A DNA stretch of 5,413 nucleotides, taken from Pseudomonadota bacterium (GTDB taxonomy: Bacteria > BMS3Abin14). The notes under the pieces were generated by a model. It ran no database searches. It was not told where the DNA came from and saw only the letters and a list, made by a program, of their open reading frames with translations. The position numbers and the translations under genes are program-made. Below, piece after piece: positions 1-5,270 of this stretch. The DNA is taken from assembly GCA_003229755.1 (NCBI GenBank), contig QIFJ01000040.1:1-5413 (forward strand), in the 5' to 3' direction. Numbering within the stretch: the stretch's first letter is position 1; every line of letters starts with the position of its first letter.

Positions 1-455
1 GCGACTATTCCCGTCTGAGGGGATTTGAACACCCACTTCTTCACCGGAATTACAACGGGAGACCCGCCAACAGCTGCGATCATTGGCACCTTGCTGTCCT
101 GTATGAACTTGATGGAGGCCATGGCTGATCCCGTCGTCGTAGGCCCTATCACCGCCAGGACCTTATCCTTGTTCACAAGCCTGCGTATAACGGTCACGGC
201 CTTTGTGGGATCGGATGCTGTGTCGTAGGTGATCATTTCAATTGGATGGCCGTTGACACCACCACCAGCGTTGATCTCCTCCAGAAGCATGTCCGCCATC
301 TTCTTGGAAGGGTTGCCAATCATTGCAGCCGGTCCGGTTAGGGCAAAGGCCGCCCCTATCTTGTAAGCCTCAGCCGCGTATGCATGTTGCGCCGCCAGTG
401 GAAAAGCTACCATTACCATCAGAGCAGCAATTTTCAAAAACGATCTTCCTCTCAT
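1..455 (-). CDS. LivK-type ABC transporter substrate-binding protein, N-terminal part (partial)
   Basis: The first 151 codons of a periplasmic substrate-binding protein; the C-terminal part lies beyond the left edge. The ATG at 455-453 follows an AGGAGA ribosome site (466-461). Residues 1-27 form a Sec signal peptide: basic MRGR, a hydrophobic core, and a likely cleavage after AYA (25-27). The mature start YKIGAAFALTGPAA, then LLEEINAGGGVNGHPIEM (57-74), YDTASDPTKAV (77-87) and AVIGPTTTGSAMA (101-113), is typical of the type I periplasmic-binding fold of the LivJ/LivK (Peripla_BP_6) family. Such proteins capture amino acids or other small organic molecules and deliver them to a LivHMGF-type permease; those genes would be expected further left. 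Family identity is clear but the ligand cannot be read from the fold. The Trp-rich leader and terminator upstream suggest tryptophan or another aromatic compound (inference). Confidence 0.93.
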   Translation of the reverse strand, partial: MRGRSFLKIAALMVMVAFPLAAQHAYAAEAYKIGAAFALTGPAAMIGNPSKKMADMLLEEINAGGGVNGHPIEMITYDTASDPTKAVTVIRRLVNKDKVLAVIGPTTTGSAMASIKFIQDSKVPMIAAVGGSPVVIPVKKWVFKSPQTGIV

Positions 456-509
456 TACTTTCTCCTTCCTCTCCCCCCTGCGTTAAATTAAAAACCTTTT
501 AAATATAAA

Positions 510-536
510 AAGCCCCGCCGAATTTCGGCGGGGCTT
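510..536 (-). terminator. Intrinsic terminator in the leader of the binding-protein gene (putative attenuator)
   Basis: On the minus strand, two 13-nt arms (AAGCCCCGCCGAA and TTCGGCGGGGCTT) pair perfectly around one base; a realistic fold has about 11 bp and a 5-nt loop. Five Ts then an AT-rich stretch follow (511-501 on the minus strand), the form of a strong intrinsic terminator. The plus-strand side has no T-run, so it works leftward. It sits 54 nt before the start codon of the binding-protein gene and 23 nt after the stop codon of the leader peptide. No full-size gene lies immediately upstream on this strand, so its natural role is premature termination of the leader transcript. Confidence 0.9.
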
Positions 537-559
537 GTCTGGGTTGTTGATTGGTACTT

Positions 560-661
560 CTATCCCTGTCCGTTAGCCGGCATGGCCTGATCATAACTGG
601 TGGACCACCACCAGAATCGAATCAGGGACACAGATAGAATGAGGTTATCTCGTAAGTTCAT
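560..661 (-). CDS. Trp-rich leader peptide (33 aa), putative attenuation sensor
   Basis: A small open frame of 33 codons plus TAG (562-560). The ATG at 661-659 has a GAGG ribosome site at 670-667, five bases upstream. Residues 15-23 are RFWWWSTSY: three consecutive TGG codons (613-605) flanked by Phe and Tyr, with no Trp elsewhere. Runs of the regulated amino acid followed by a terminator are the hallmark of ribosome-mediated attenuation, as established for trp, phe and his leader peptides. The stop codon lies 23 nt before the terminator stem, so a ribosome finishing the peptide would cover 572-564, the strand that could otherwise pair with the terminator arm. The product probably has no function as a protein; its translation speed is the signal. 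An in-frame ATG at 694-692 has no good ribosome site and would precede the likely transcript start. I do not recognise this exact peptide. Confidence 0.8.
   Translation of the reverse strand: MNLRDNLILSVSLIRFWWWSTSYDQAMPANGQG
597..614 (-). promoter_or_regulatory. Leader hairpin overlapping the Trp codons (1:2-type pause stem)
   Basis: On the minus strand CTGGTGG (614-608) and CCACCAG (603-597) pair perfectly around a 4-nt loop. The 5' arm contains the first two Trp codons and the third opens the loop, so a ribosome stalled there would melt the stem. This matches the position of the pause hairpin in trp-type leaders. Unlike the textbook arrangement, its 3' arm is not the strand that best matches the terminator arm; that candidate is CGGACAGGG at 572-564, complementary to CCCGCCG (532-526) with two bulged As. 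Confidence 0.6.
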
Positions 662-671
662 TTCAGCCTCA

Positions 672-708
672 GGATCAATAATTACCACATACATTCTCAC
701 AGCGTCAA
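672..708 (-). promoter_or_regulatory. Candidate promoter for the leader peptide and binding-protein gene
   Basis: Minus strand: TTGACG (708-703) resembles the sigma-70 -35 box. An 18-nt spacer leads to the AT-rich TAATTATT (684-677), preceded by TG in extended -10 position (687-686). Transcription would begin near 672, a few bases before the GAGG ribosome site of the leader peptide. The -35 box is good, the -10 box is weak, and the fit with the leader start adds support. Confidence 0.45.
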
Positions 709-744
709 GTAGCCAGCTTCACAAACAGGCCGCCTCCTCATCCC

Positions 745-771
745 TTGACGTGTCTCTGCTCCTGTGATTAT
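745..771 (+). promoter_or_regulatory. Candidate promoter for the thioesterase-antiporter operon
   Basis: TTGACG at 745-750 resembles a -35 box. Downstream lie GATTAT (766-771, 15-nt spacing, with an upstream TG at 763-764) or the poorer TTATCT (768-773, 17-nt spacing). A start near 778 would give a short leader before the AAAGGAG ribosome site (787-793). Together with the oppositely oriented TTGACG at 708-703 it forms back-to-back promoters. The -10 assignment is uncertain. Confidence 0.4.
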
Positions 772-801
772 CTGCATACCGTCCTGAAAGGAGATACCAT
801 T

Positions 802-1206
802 ATGAGTCGATTGAAACCCGGAGCGACAGGGAAGTTTTCCATGGTAGTCGATGAAAGTCATCTTGCGAGTACCGTAGGAAATATAGGTGTTGATGTTCTT
901 GCCACTCCCATGATCACTGTAATGTTCGAAACCGCGGCCACCGATGCGCTTTTGCCTGTGATGAAGGAGGGCGAGATCTCAGTGGGCACGCGGATCCTGG
1001 TACACCACTTCAAACCTACCCCTCCCGGCCTGAAGGTAGAAGCCATCGTTACATTAAGGGAAGTTGCCGGTATCAGGTATCTGTTCGATGTTGAGGTCTA
1101 CGACGAAGTTGAGCTCGTTGCAGACGGGGAGATCGAGCGGGCGATCATAGACAAGGATCGCTTTTACCGGAGCGTGGACGAGAAGAGAAAACCCGTACAA
1201 GCCTAG
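802..1206 (+). CDS. Hotdog-fold acyl-CoA thioesterase, FlK-like
   Basis: A 134-residue cytoplasmic protein of the hotdog thioesterase superfamily, closest by motif to the fluoroacetyl-CoA thioesterase FlK group. Seen in the sequence: Thr35 (VLATP), Glu43 (MFETA) and His69 (VHHFKPTPPG), with spacings of 8 and 26 residues that equal those of FlK Thr42, Glu50 and His76. The PTPPG turn and the strand-rich C-terminus also fit. The family hydrolyses acyl-CoA esters; the substrate here is unknown and need not be fluorinated. I chose the ATG at 802 because AAAGGAG (787-793) stands 8 nt before it; the ATG at 745 would add 19 residues of unrelated sequence and overlap the promoter. The stop is 10 nt before the antiporter start, so the two genes are co-transcribed. 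Several bacteria annotate such proteins simply as thioesterase-family proteins. Confidence 0.88.
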   Translation: MSRLKPGATGKFSMVVDESHLASTVGNIGVDVLATPMITVMFETAATDALLPVMKEGEISVGTRILVHHFKPTPPGLKVEAIVTLREVAGIRYLFDVEVYDEVELVADGEIERAIIDKDRFYRSVDEKRKPVQA

Positions 1207-1216
1207 GGTATTCCTG

Positions 1217-2779
1217 ATGGAACAGACTCTCATTGGACCAGAGATCCAGTTTCTGACGCTCCTGACCATAGCAGCCCTCATCAGTGTTGTGGTCAAGTAC
1301 GTCAGGCTTCCCTATACGATAGCCCTTGTGATCGGGGGCCTCTTTGTAGGACTCACCGGGATCGGCCCCTATCGCCTCACCGAGGAGATGATCCTCTTCG
1401 CGTTCCTTCCTCCCCTCCTTTTCGAGGGGGCTATTCATTTTGAGATTTCCAACCTGAAAAGAAACATGCGGACAATAGCGGTCCTCGCCCTTCCCGGGCT
1501 TTTAATAGCTGGATTCACGGCCGGGCTTCTTTTGCAGCGGTTGACAGGATTACCTTTTATCGTAGCCCTTCTCGTGGGTGTAATGATCACGCCCACGGAT
1601 CCCATTTCCGTCCTGGCCCTGTTCAAGAGGCTGGGCGTTTCCAAGAGGCTCTCCATGATCGTGGAGGGAGAATCGGTATTCAACGACGGGACCGGCATCG
1701 TTCTTTACGGCGTGCTTGTGGGAATAATAACTTCTGGAACTTTCAGTCTGGGTCCATCAGTCCTGCTGTTCCTGAAAGTCGTCGTTGGCGGCCTGATAGT
1801 GGGAATAATCGCCGGACAGATAGCGTTCATGTTCCTCAAGAGGCTGGACGATCACGTTCTCGAGGTCCTGATCACCATTATCCTCGCCTTCGGTTCATTC
1901 ATGATCGCAGAACACACCCTGCGCGTCTCAGGTGTTATGGCAGTTGTGGCTGCCGGGGTTCTGATCGGAAATCAGGGCACCCGGCACGCCATGAGCCCAA
2001 CAACACGTATTGCCATTAAAAACTTCTGGGAGATCGCCGCCTTTATCATCAATTCCCTTATCTTCCTGATGATAGGTACCCAGATAGACCCCGGTGAGCT
2101 TTTCCTGATATGGCCCTCAATACTTGCCGCTTTCCTCATAGTGGTCGCCGCCAGGGCCATTGGAAGCTATCCCATGCTCGCGCTCCTTAATCTGGCAGGT
2201 GAACGGATCCCCATCAGGTGGACCCACGTTATTAACTGGGGAGGTATCCACGGTTCGATCCCCATCGCCCTTGCTCTGGGCCTGCCCGATATTCCGCAGC
2301 GGGATTTCATAGTCTCCCTGGTGTTTGGAGTTGTTTTCCTGTCCCTTACCGTTCAGGGGCTTACCATGTCGCCGCTTATCAGGTTCCTCGGCCTCGCCGG
2401 CAGGGACGAGAAGGATGAGCTCTATGAGCGCGCCGTGGCCCGTATCGTTATTATCAACAGGAGTCTGGAAGACCTCAAAAGGAAAAAGATGGAGGGGCGC
2501 ATCTCACCGGCCACAGCAACACGCCTGGCGTATGAACTTGAAGAAGAGCTGAGAAAAGTAGGAGAGGAGATTGTGGAGCTGGAAGCAACACCTGAAGTCA
2601 TTACCTCCAGGGAGCTGATGCTGAGAAGATCGCTCCTCATGCTTCAGAAGAGCACACTTTCAGAACTCCTCATGGAGGGCGAGATAAGCCACGATAACGC
2701 GGAAGAACTCGCACGACAGCTAGATCATGACCTGGAGGAACTCGAAGGACGAATTGAAGATGAAGGGGATGGTGAATGA
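1217..2779 (+). CDS. CPA1-family Na+/H+ antiporter (NhaP-like)
   Basis: A 520-residue inner-membrane cation/proton antiporter. Residues about 8-390 are hydrophobic and suggest 12-13 membrane helices. CPA1 motifs seen: FLPPLLFEGA (63-72), TPTDPISVLA (125-134), and ESVFNDGTGIVL (152-163) with the Asn156-Asp157 ion-binding pair. Glu152 and Arg313 are likely partners of the structural salt bridge known in NhaP proteins. The usual Arg of the WGGLRG motif is His345 (WGGIHG, 341-346). Residues about 397-520 form a highly charged, Leu-rich helical cytoplasmic tail, probably coiled coil and regulatory. The family exchanges Na+ (sometimes K+ or Li+) for H+ in pH and salt homeostasis; the preferred ion cannot be told. 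The ATG at 1217 has AGGG (1205-1208) overlapping the preceding stop codon, which suggests translational coupling with the thioesterase gene. Family confidence is high; the exact subtype is open. Confidence 0.93.
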   Translation: MEQTLIGPEIQFLTLLTIAALISVVVKYVRLPYTIALVIGGLFVGLTGIGPYRLTEEMILFAFLPPLLFEGAIHFEISNLKRNMRTIAVLALPGLLIAGFTAGLLLQRLTGLPFIVALLVGVMITPTDPISVLALFKRLGVSKRLSMIVEGESVFNDGTGIVLYGVLVGIITSGTFSLGPSVLLFLKVVVGGLIVGIIAGQIAFMFLKRLDDHVLEVLITIILAFGSFMIAEHTLRVSGVMAVVAAGVLIGNQGTRHAMSPTTRIAIKNFWEIAAFIINSLIFLMIGTQIDPGELFLIWPSILAAFLIVVAARAIGSYPMLALLNLAGERIPIRWTHVINWGGIHGSIPIALALGLPDIPQRDFIVSLVFGVVFLSLTVQGLTMSPLIRFLGLAGRDEKDELYERAVARIVIINRSLEDLKRKKMEGRISPATATRLAYELEEELRKVGEEIVELEATPEVITSRELMLRRSLLMLQKSTLSELLMEGEISHDNAEELARQLDHDLEELEGRIEDEGDGE

Positions 2780-2791
2780 GCGCGGGCAGAG

Positions 2792-2811
2792 GATACGATC
2801 GTACACGTATC
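2792..2811 (+). other. Small stem-loop after the antiporter gene
   Basis: GATACG (2792-2797) and CGTATC (2806-2811) form a 6-bp stem with an 8-nt loop, 12 nt after the antiporter stop codon. There is no T-run after it on the plus strand, so it is not a convincing intrinsic terminator. It may be a 3'-end stabilising hairpin or chance. Confidence 0.3.
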
Positions 2812-2837
2812 GGAGTAACGGGGTGTCGGGGTTTATC

Positions 2838-2889
2838 CCTCTCCCTCTTGTCAGGTCGTAGCTTTAGCGAAGACTGATGAGGGGAGAGG
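2838..2889. repeat. REP-like imperfect palindrome between convergent genes
   Basis: CCTCTCCC (2838-2845) pairs with GGGAGAGG (2882-2889), and inside it TCAG (2851-2854) pairs with CTGA (2874-2877) and TCG (2856-2858) with CGA (2868-2870). This makes a long interrupted hairpin of about 52 nt. The left arm can pair alternatively with GGAGAGGG (2893-2900). It lies between convergent genes, a common site for REP or MITE-like elements and for bidirectional transcript ends. No T-run follows on either strand. The sequence after it, from 2886, recurs near the right end of the window. Confidence 0.5.
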
Positions 2890-2905
2890 TTAGGAGAGGG
2901 TGAGT
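2886..2905 (+). repeat. 20-bp direct repeat, copy 1
   Basis: GAGGTTAGGAGAGGGTGAGT at 2886-2905 is identical to 5271-5290 and in the same orientation. The flanks differ, so the shared unit ends at 20 bp. Both copies lie at the edge of heptamer-repeat tracts in intergenic DNA on either side of the ClC gene. Confidence 0.9.
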
Positions 2906-2913
2906 CACTGTAA

Positions 2914-2991
2914 CCTGGAACATGGAACTTGAAACCTGGAACACCACGCCCAGCGTGGCCGGTCCTGGGACCTGGGACCGAAACTAGAAAC
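2914..2991. repeat. Degenerate 7-bp tandem repeat tract with two hairpins
   Basis: Heptamers follow one another without gaps: CCTGGAA at 2914 and 2935 with CATGGAA at 2921 between them, then after a one-base shift CCTGGGA at 2964 and 2971, CCGAAAC at 2978 and TAGAAAC at 2985. The last unit reaches the first base of the ClC stop codon (complement of 2991-2993). Within the tract lie two stems: CCACGC/GCGTGG (2944-2958, 3-nt loop) and CGGTCC/GGACCG (2960-2980, 9-nt loop). Either could help end transcription of the ClC gene on the minus strand, but no T-run follows. The pattern resembles the short tandemly repeated heptamers described in cyanobacteria; its role is unknown. Confidence 0.6.
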
Positions 2992-4745
2992 TATATCTCC
3001 TCTATTTCCCGTTTTAAAATAGCCCTGTCATAGGCTGCCATAACATCGCGCTGGCTCACTGTGCCTACCAATTTTTTCCCATCATCCTCCCTCACCACCG
3101 GGAGATGGGAGATCCCCCTGCTGCCCATCTCCCGGAGGGCAAGGAGGATGCTGTCTGAGGGATGTATTGTCACTATATCCATAGTGGCCACATCCCTGGC
3201 AATAACCAGGTTTTTCAGGGTTTCCTCCTGAAGGGCTGACCGGATATCGCGAAAGGATATGACTCCCGTCAGTTCATTGTTTTCGTTGACAACGTGCAGG
3301 TAAGAGACATCCTTGGTCTTTAGGCTTTCGATAACCTCTCCTAGCAGAGTACTTTCCGGAACGGTTACCACATGGTCGTGCATTATATCTCTAACCTTGA
3401 TCGTCTGCAGGATACTCTGCTCCCAGCCCTGTGAAAGCTCAACCCCCCTTCGTGAGAGCTTGATCGTATAGATCGAACCGCCCTTGATGGAAGTAGCGAT
3501 GAGGGTGCTGATAATGCAGGCAAACATCAGCGGCAGGATGATCTTATAGGTAGCTGTCATCTCGAAGATTATCAGTATGGCGGTTATGGGGGCGTGGGTC
3601 GTGCCGGCTACAACAGCCCCCATGGCGACAAGGGCATAGGCGCCGGGATCAGCGGTGATCTGGGGAAACAGCGTATTGACCCCCCAACCGAAAAATCCGC
3701 CTGTCATGGCCCCTATGAACAGTGATGGCGCGAATATACCTCCGGAGCCGCCGGAGCCGATCGTAACGGAAGTGGCAAGTATCTTTACAAAGACCAGGGA
3801 CAGAAGGATCAGAGCAGGCAATTGGTTCTTGAGGGACAGGTTGATCGCCCCGTATCCCACTCCGAACACGTAGGGCAGCTTGATAAGCATCACGCCGAGG
3901 AGCAGACCTCCCAGTGCTGGCTTTAAATATTCCGGAAACTTCAGCGCTTCAAAACCATCCTCGAATTTGTACAGGGTCACAGTGAATAAAACTGCTACCA
4001 GTCCGGCAACAACTCCCAGGACCGGATAGAAGAGGAATTCCCAGAGGGATACAACCTCATAAGCGGGGATGATAAAGGCCGGAAAATCACCTAAGTAGTG
4101 ACGCGAGATAGCGGTAGCGGTCACCGAGGAGAGTACTACCGGTGAAAATGTGGCAATACCGAAATCACTAAGTATAATTTCCGCTGCGAAGAGGGCCCCG
4201 GCAATGGGCGCGTTAAAGGTGGCGGCTATGCCCGCTGCCGCGCCGCAGCCTACGAAGGTCCTCTGGCGGAAGGTAGGCGCTCTGAGGATCTGAGCCAGTG
4301 TGGAGCCGATGGAGGCTCCGATCTGAACAATGGGACCTTCCCGCCCCACTGAACCCCCGGAACCGATGGAAATGCCCGAGGCCAGGATCTTGACAAGGGC
4401 CACCCTGGACCTGATTATCCCGCCCTTGAGGGCAACAGCCTCCATAACTTCCGGCACACCGTGTCCCTTTGCCTCACGGGCGCCGAAATATATGAGGGGA
4501 CCAACGATGAGACCACCTGCAGCCGGCAGCACTATCTTGAGCCACAACGGCATGGCACTGTGAAAGGTCAGGACGTCGTTTGTGTTCTGATAGAAACCGT
4601 ATTGCGCCAACTTGATGACGTACCGGAAGATAAGCGCACCGTAACCGGCAAGAATACCGATGAAGATCGCGACCAGCGAAAGATATACATGCTCATGTAA
4701 ACTCAACCTGCTCATCGCATGAGTGATCTTCTGCGAGTCTTTCAT
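2991..4745 (-). CDS. ClC-family anion channel/transporter with C-terminal CBS pair
   Basis: A 584-residue inner-membrane ClC protein. Residues about 18-430 hold the helical core with the anion-pathway motifs GHGVP (94-98), GREGP (134-138, gating Glu136), GGIFAPSL (335-342) and Tyr426 (central tyrosine, in GGSIYTIKL). Compared with E. coli ClC, the selectivity Ser107 position is His95 and the internal proton glutamate Glu203 position is Ile190 (FNAPIAGALFAAEI, 177-190). Two CBS domains follow, about 452-505 and 518-573; such pairs often bind adenine nucleotides and regulate gating. The family moves Cl- or other anions, as channels or H+-coupled exchangers; loss of the proton Glu makes classical 2:1 exchange doubtful. 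The ATG at 4745-4743 has AGGGG at 4758-4754, directly next to an inverted repeat. The gene is convergent with the antiporter gene and stands alone. Membership is certain; ion preference and mechanism are not. Confidence 0.95.
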   Translation of the reverse strand: MKDSQKITHAMSRLSLHEHVYLSLVAIFIGILAGYGALIFRYVIKLAQYGFYQNTNDVLTFHSAMPLWLKIVLPAAGGLIVGPLIYFGAREAKGHGVPEVMEAVALKGGIIRSRVALVKILASGISIGSGGSVGREGPIVQIGASIGSTLAQILRAPTFRQRTFVGCGAAAGIAATFNAPIAGALFAAEIILSDFGIATFSPVVLSSVTATAISRHYLGDFPAFIIPAYEVVSLWEFLFYPVLGVVAGLVAVLFTVTLYKFEDGFEALKFPEYLKPALGGLLLGVMLIKLPYVFGVGYGAINLSLKNQLPALILLSLVFVKILATSVTIGSGGSGGIFAPSLFIGAMTGGFFGWGVNTLFPQITADPGAYALVAMGAVVAGTTHAPITAILIIFEMTATYKIILPLMFACIISTLIATSIKGGSIYTIKLSRRGVELSQGWEQSILQTIKVRDIMHDHVVTVPESTLLGEVIESLKTKDVSYLHVVNENNELTGVISFRDIRSALQEETLKNLVIARDVATMDIVTIHPSDSILLALREMGSRGISHLPVVREDDGKKLVGTVSQRDVMAAYDRAILKREIEEI

Positions 4746-4758
4746 TAGACCATCCCCT

Positions 4759-4796
4759 AATAAAATACTACTGGCTCAGACCCGTAGTATTTTATT
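4759..4796. promoter_or_regulatory. 13-bp perfect inverted repeat next to the ClC ribosome site
   Basis: AATAAAATACTAC (4759-4771) and GTAGTATTTTATT (4784-4796) are perfect reverse complements separated by 12 nt. The repeat ends at the base next to the AGGGG ribosome site of the ClC gene (4758-4754). It could be an operator, a 5'-UTR hairpin controlling translation or RNA stability, or a terminator of rightward or leftward transcripts. The AT-rich arms and the lack of a GC-rich stem base make a plain terminator less likely. No convincing promoter was found nearby. Confidence 0.6.
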
Positions 4797-5012
4797 TTCA
4801 AGCTTCGAGCTGCCGTCCCCCCTGTCATTCTGATAATAGACAGATACCGGATTTGCCCACATGGGAAACCCTGTCCCGGACATTAACAGATAACTTAAAA
4901 TCACGGTTACTTCCCCCTGCAGGCTCACACCGGCAGCGAAACGAAGGTTGAACAGAACAGTTCTTCCTCATGTTAAGGCTACCGGGTGGGAATTTCAAAG
5001 GAAAAAATGGGG
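4797..5012. other. Non-coding stretch upstream of the ClC gene
   Basis: No supportable gene or RNA was seen on either strand. The stretch should contain the ClC promoter. On the minus strand an isolated TATTAT (rc of ATAATA near 4833-4838) looks like a -10 box but has no -35 partner at the right distance, so no promoter is called. Confidence 0.5.
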
Positions 5013-5250
5013 GTTGATAGGCAAGAGGGAGAAGGCAGGAGGGAGGAGGGGGAGTAGAACATTAGAGCATTTGGAATTGGAAATTAGAAAATGGAGATTG
5101 GAAATTGGCTCAATGCAGTTAGTAGTTGATGGTTTTGTTTTTAAACCTATAGCCTACCGCCTACAGCCAATAGCCTGGTTTCACTAATTACGCATCACTC
5201 ATCACGATCTTGGACCTTGGATCACCACCTGGGTCATGGGCCTTGGGACT
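5013..5250. repeat. Long degenerate 7-bp repeat array
   Basis: From about 5027 (possibly 5013) to 5250 the DNA divides into heptamers in one unbroken register, positions 5027 plus multiples of 7. Family after family of similar units follows: GGGAGAA at 5027, ATTGGAA at 5076 and 5097, GTTAGTA at 5118, CCTATAG at 5146, CCTACAG at 5160, TCACTCA at 5195, CTTGGAC at 5209, TGGGCCT at 5237. Neighbouring units resemble each other, then the unit type changes, giving about 32 units. This explains the 79-codon open frame at 4948-5187, which is not called a gene. Confidence 0.7.
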
Positions 5251-5265
5251 CCAGCCAAAGGCTGG
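5251..5265. repeat. Short hairpin at the end of the heptamer array
   Basis: CCAGCC (5251-5256) and GGCTGG (5260-5265) pair around AAA. It has the same form (6-bp stem, 3-nt loop) as the stem at 2944-2958 and, like it, lies beside CTGGGA/TTGGGA-type heptamers. No T-run follows on either strand. Confidence 0.5.
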
Positions 5266-5270
5266 CCCAG

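Noticed and set aside
25..228. 67-codon plus-strand open frame near the left edge
   Set aside because: It is antisense to the binding-protein gene, whose signal peptide and family motifs are plain on the minus strand.
510..536. Plain terminator of an upstream minus-strand gene
   Set aside because: No full-size minus-strand gene precedes it; the only upstream frame is the short Trp-rich leader, which fits attenuation better.
745..801. Upstream ATG giving a 19-residue longer thioesterase
   Set aside because: The ATG at 802 has a strong, well-spaced AAAGGAG; the extra residues do not fit the fold and the region overlaps the likely promoter.
1145..1438. 97-codon minus-strand open frame, and other antisense frames inside 802-2779
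   Set aside because: They lie opposite two clear, motif-bearing genes and have no recognisable domains or ribosome sites.
3655..4700. Plus-strand open frames at 3655-3873, 4330-4563 and 4461-4700
   Set aside because: All are antisense to the ClC gene, whose motifs run continuously through this stretch.
4948..5187. 79-codon plus-strand open frame
   Set aside because: It runs through the heptamer array; its translation has the low-complexity repetitive look expected from 7-bp repeats, and no family is recognisable.
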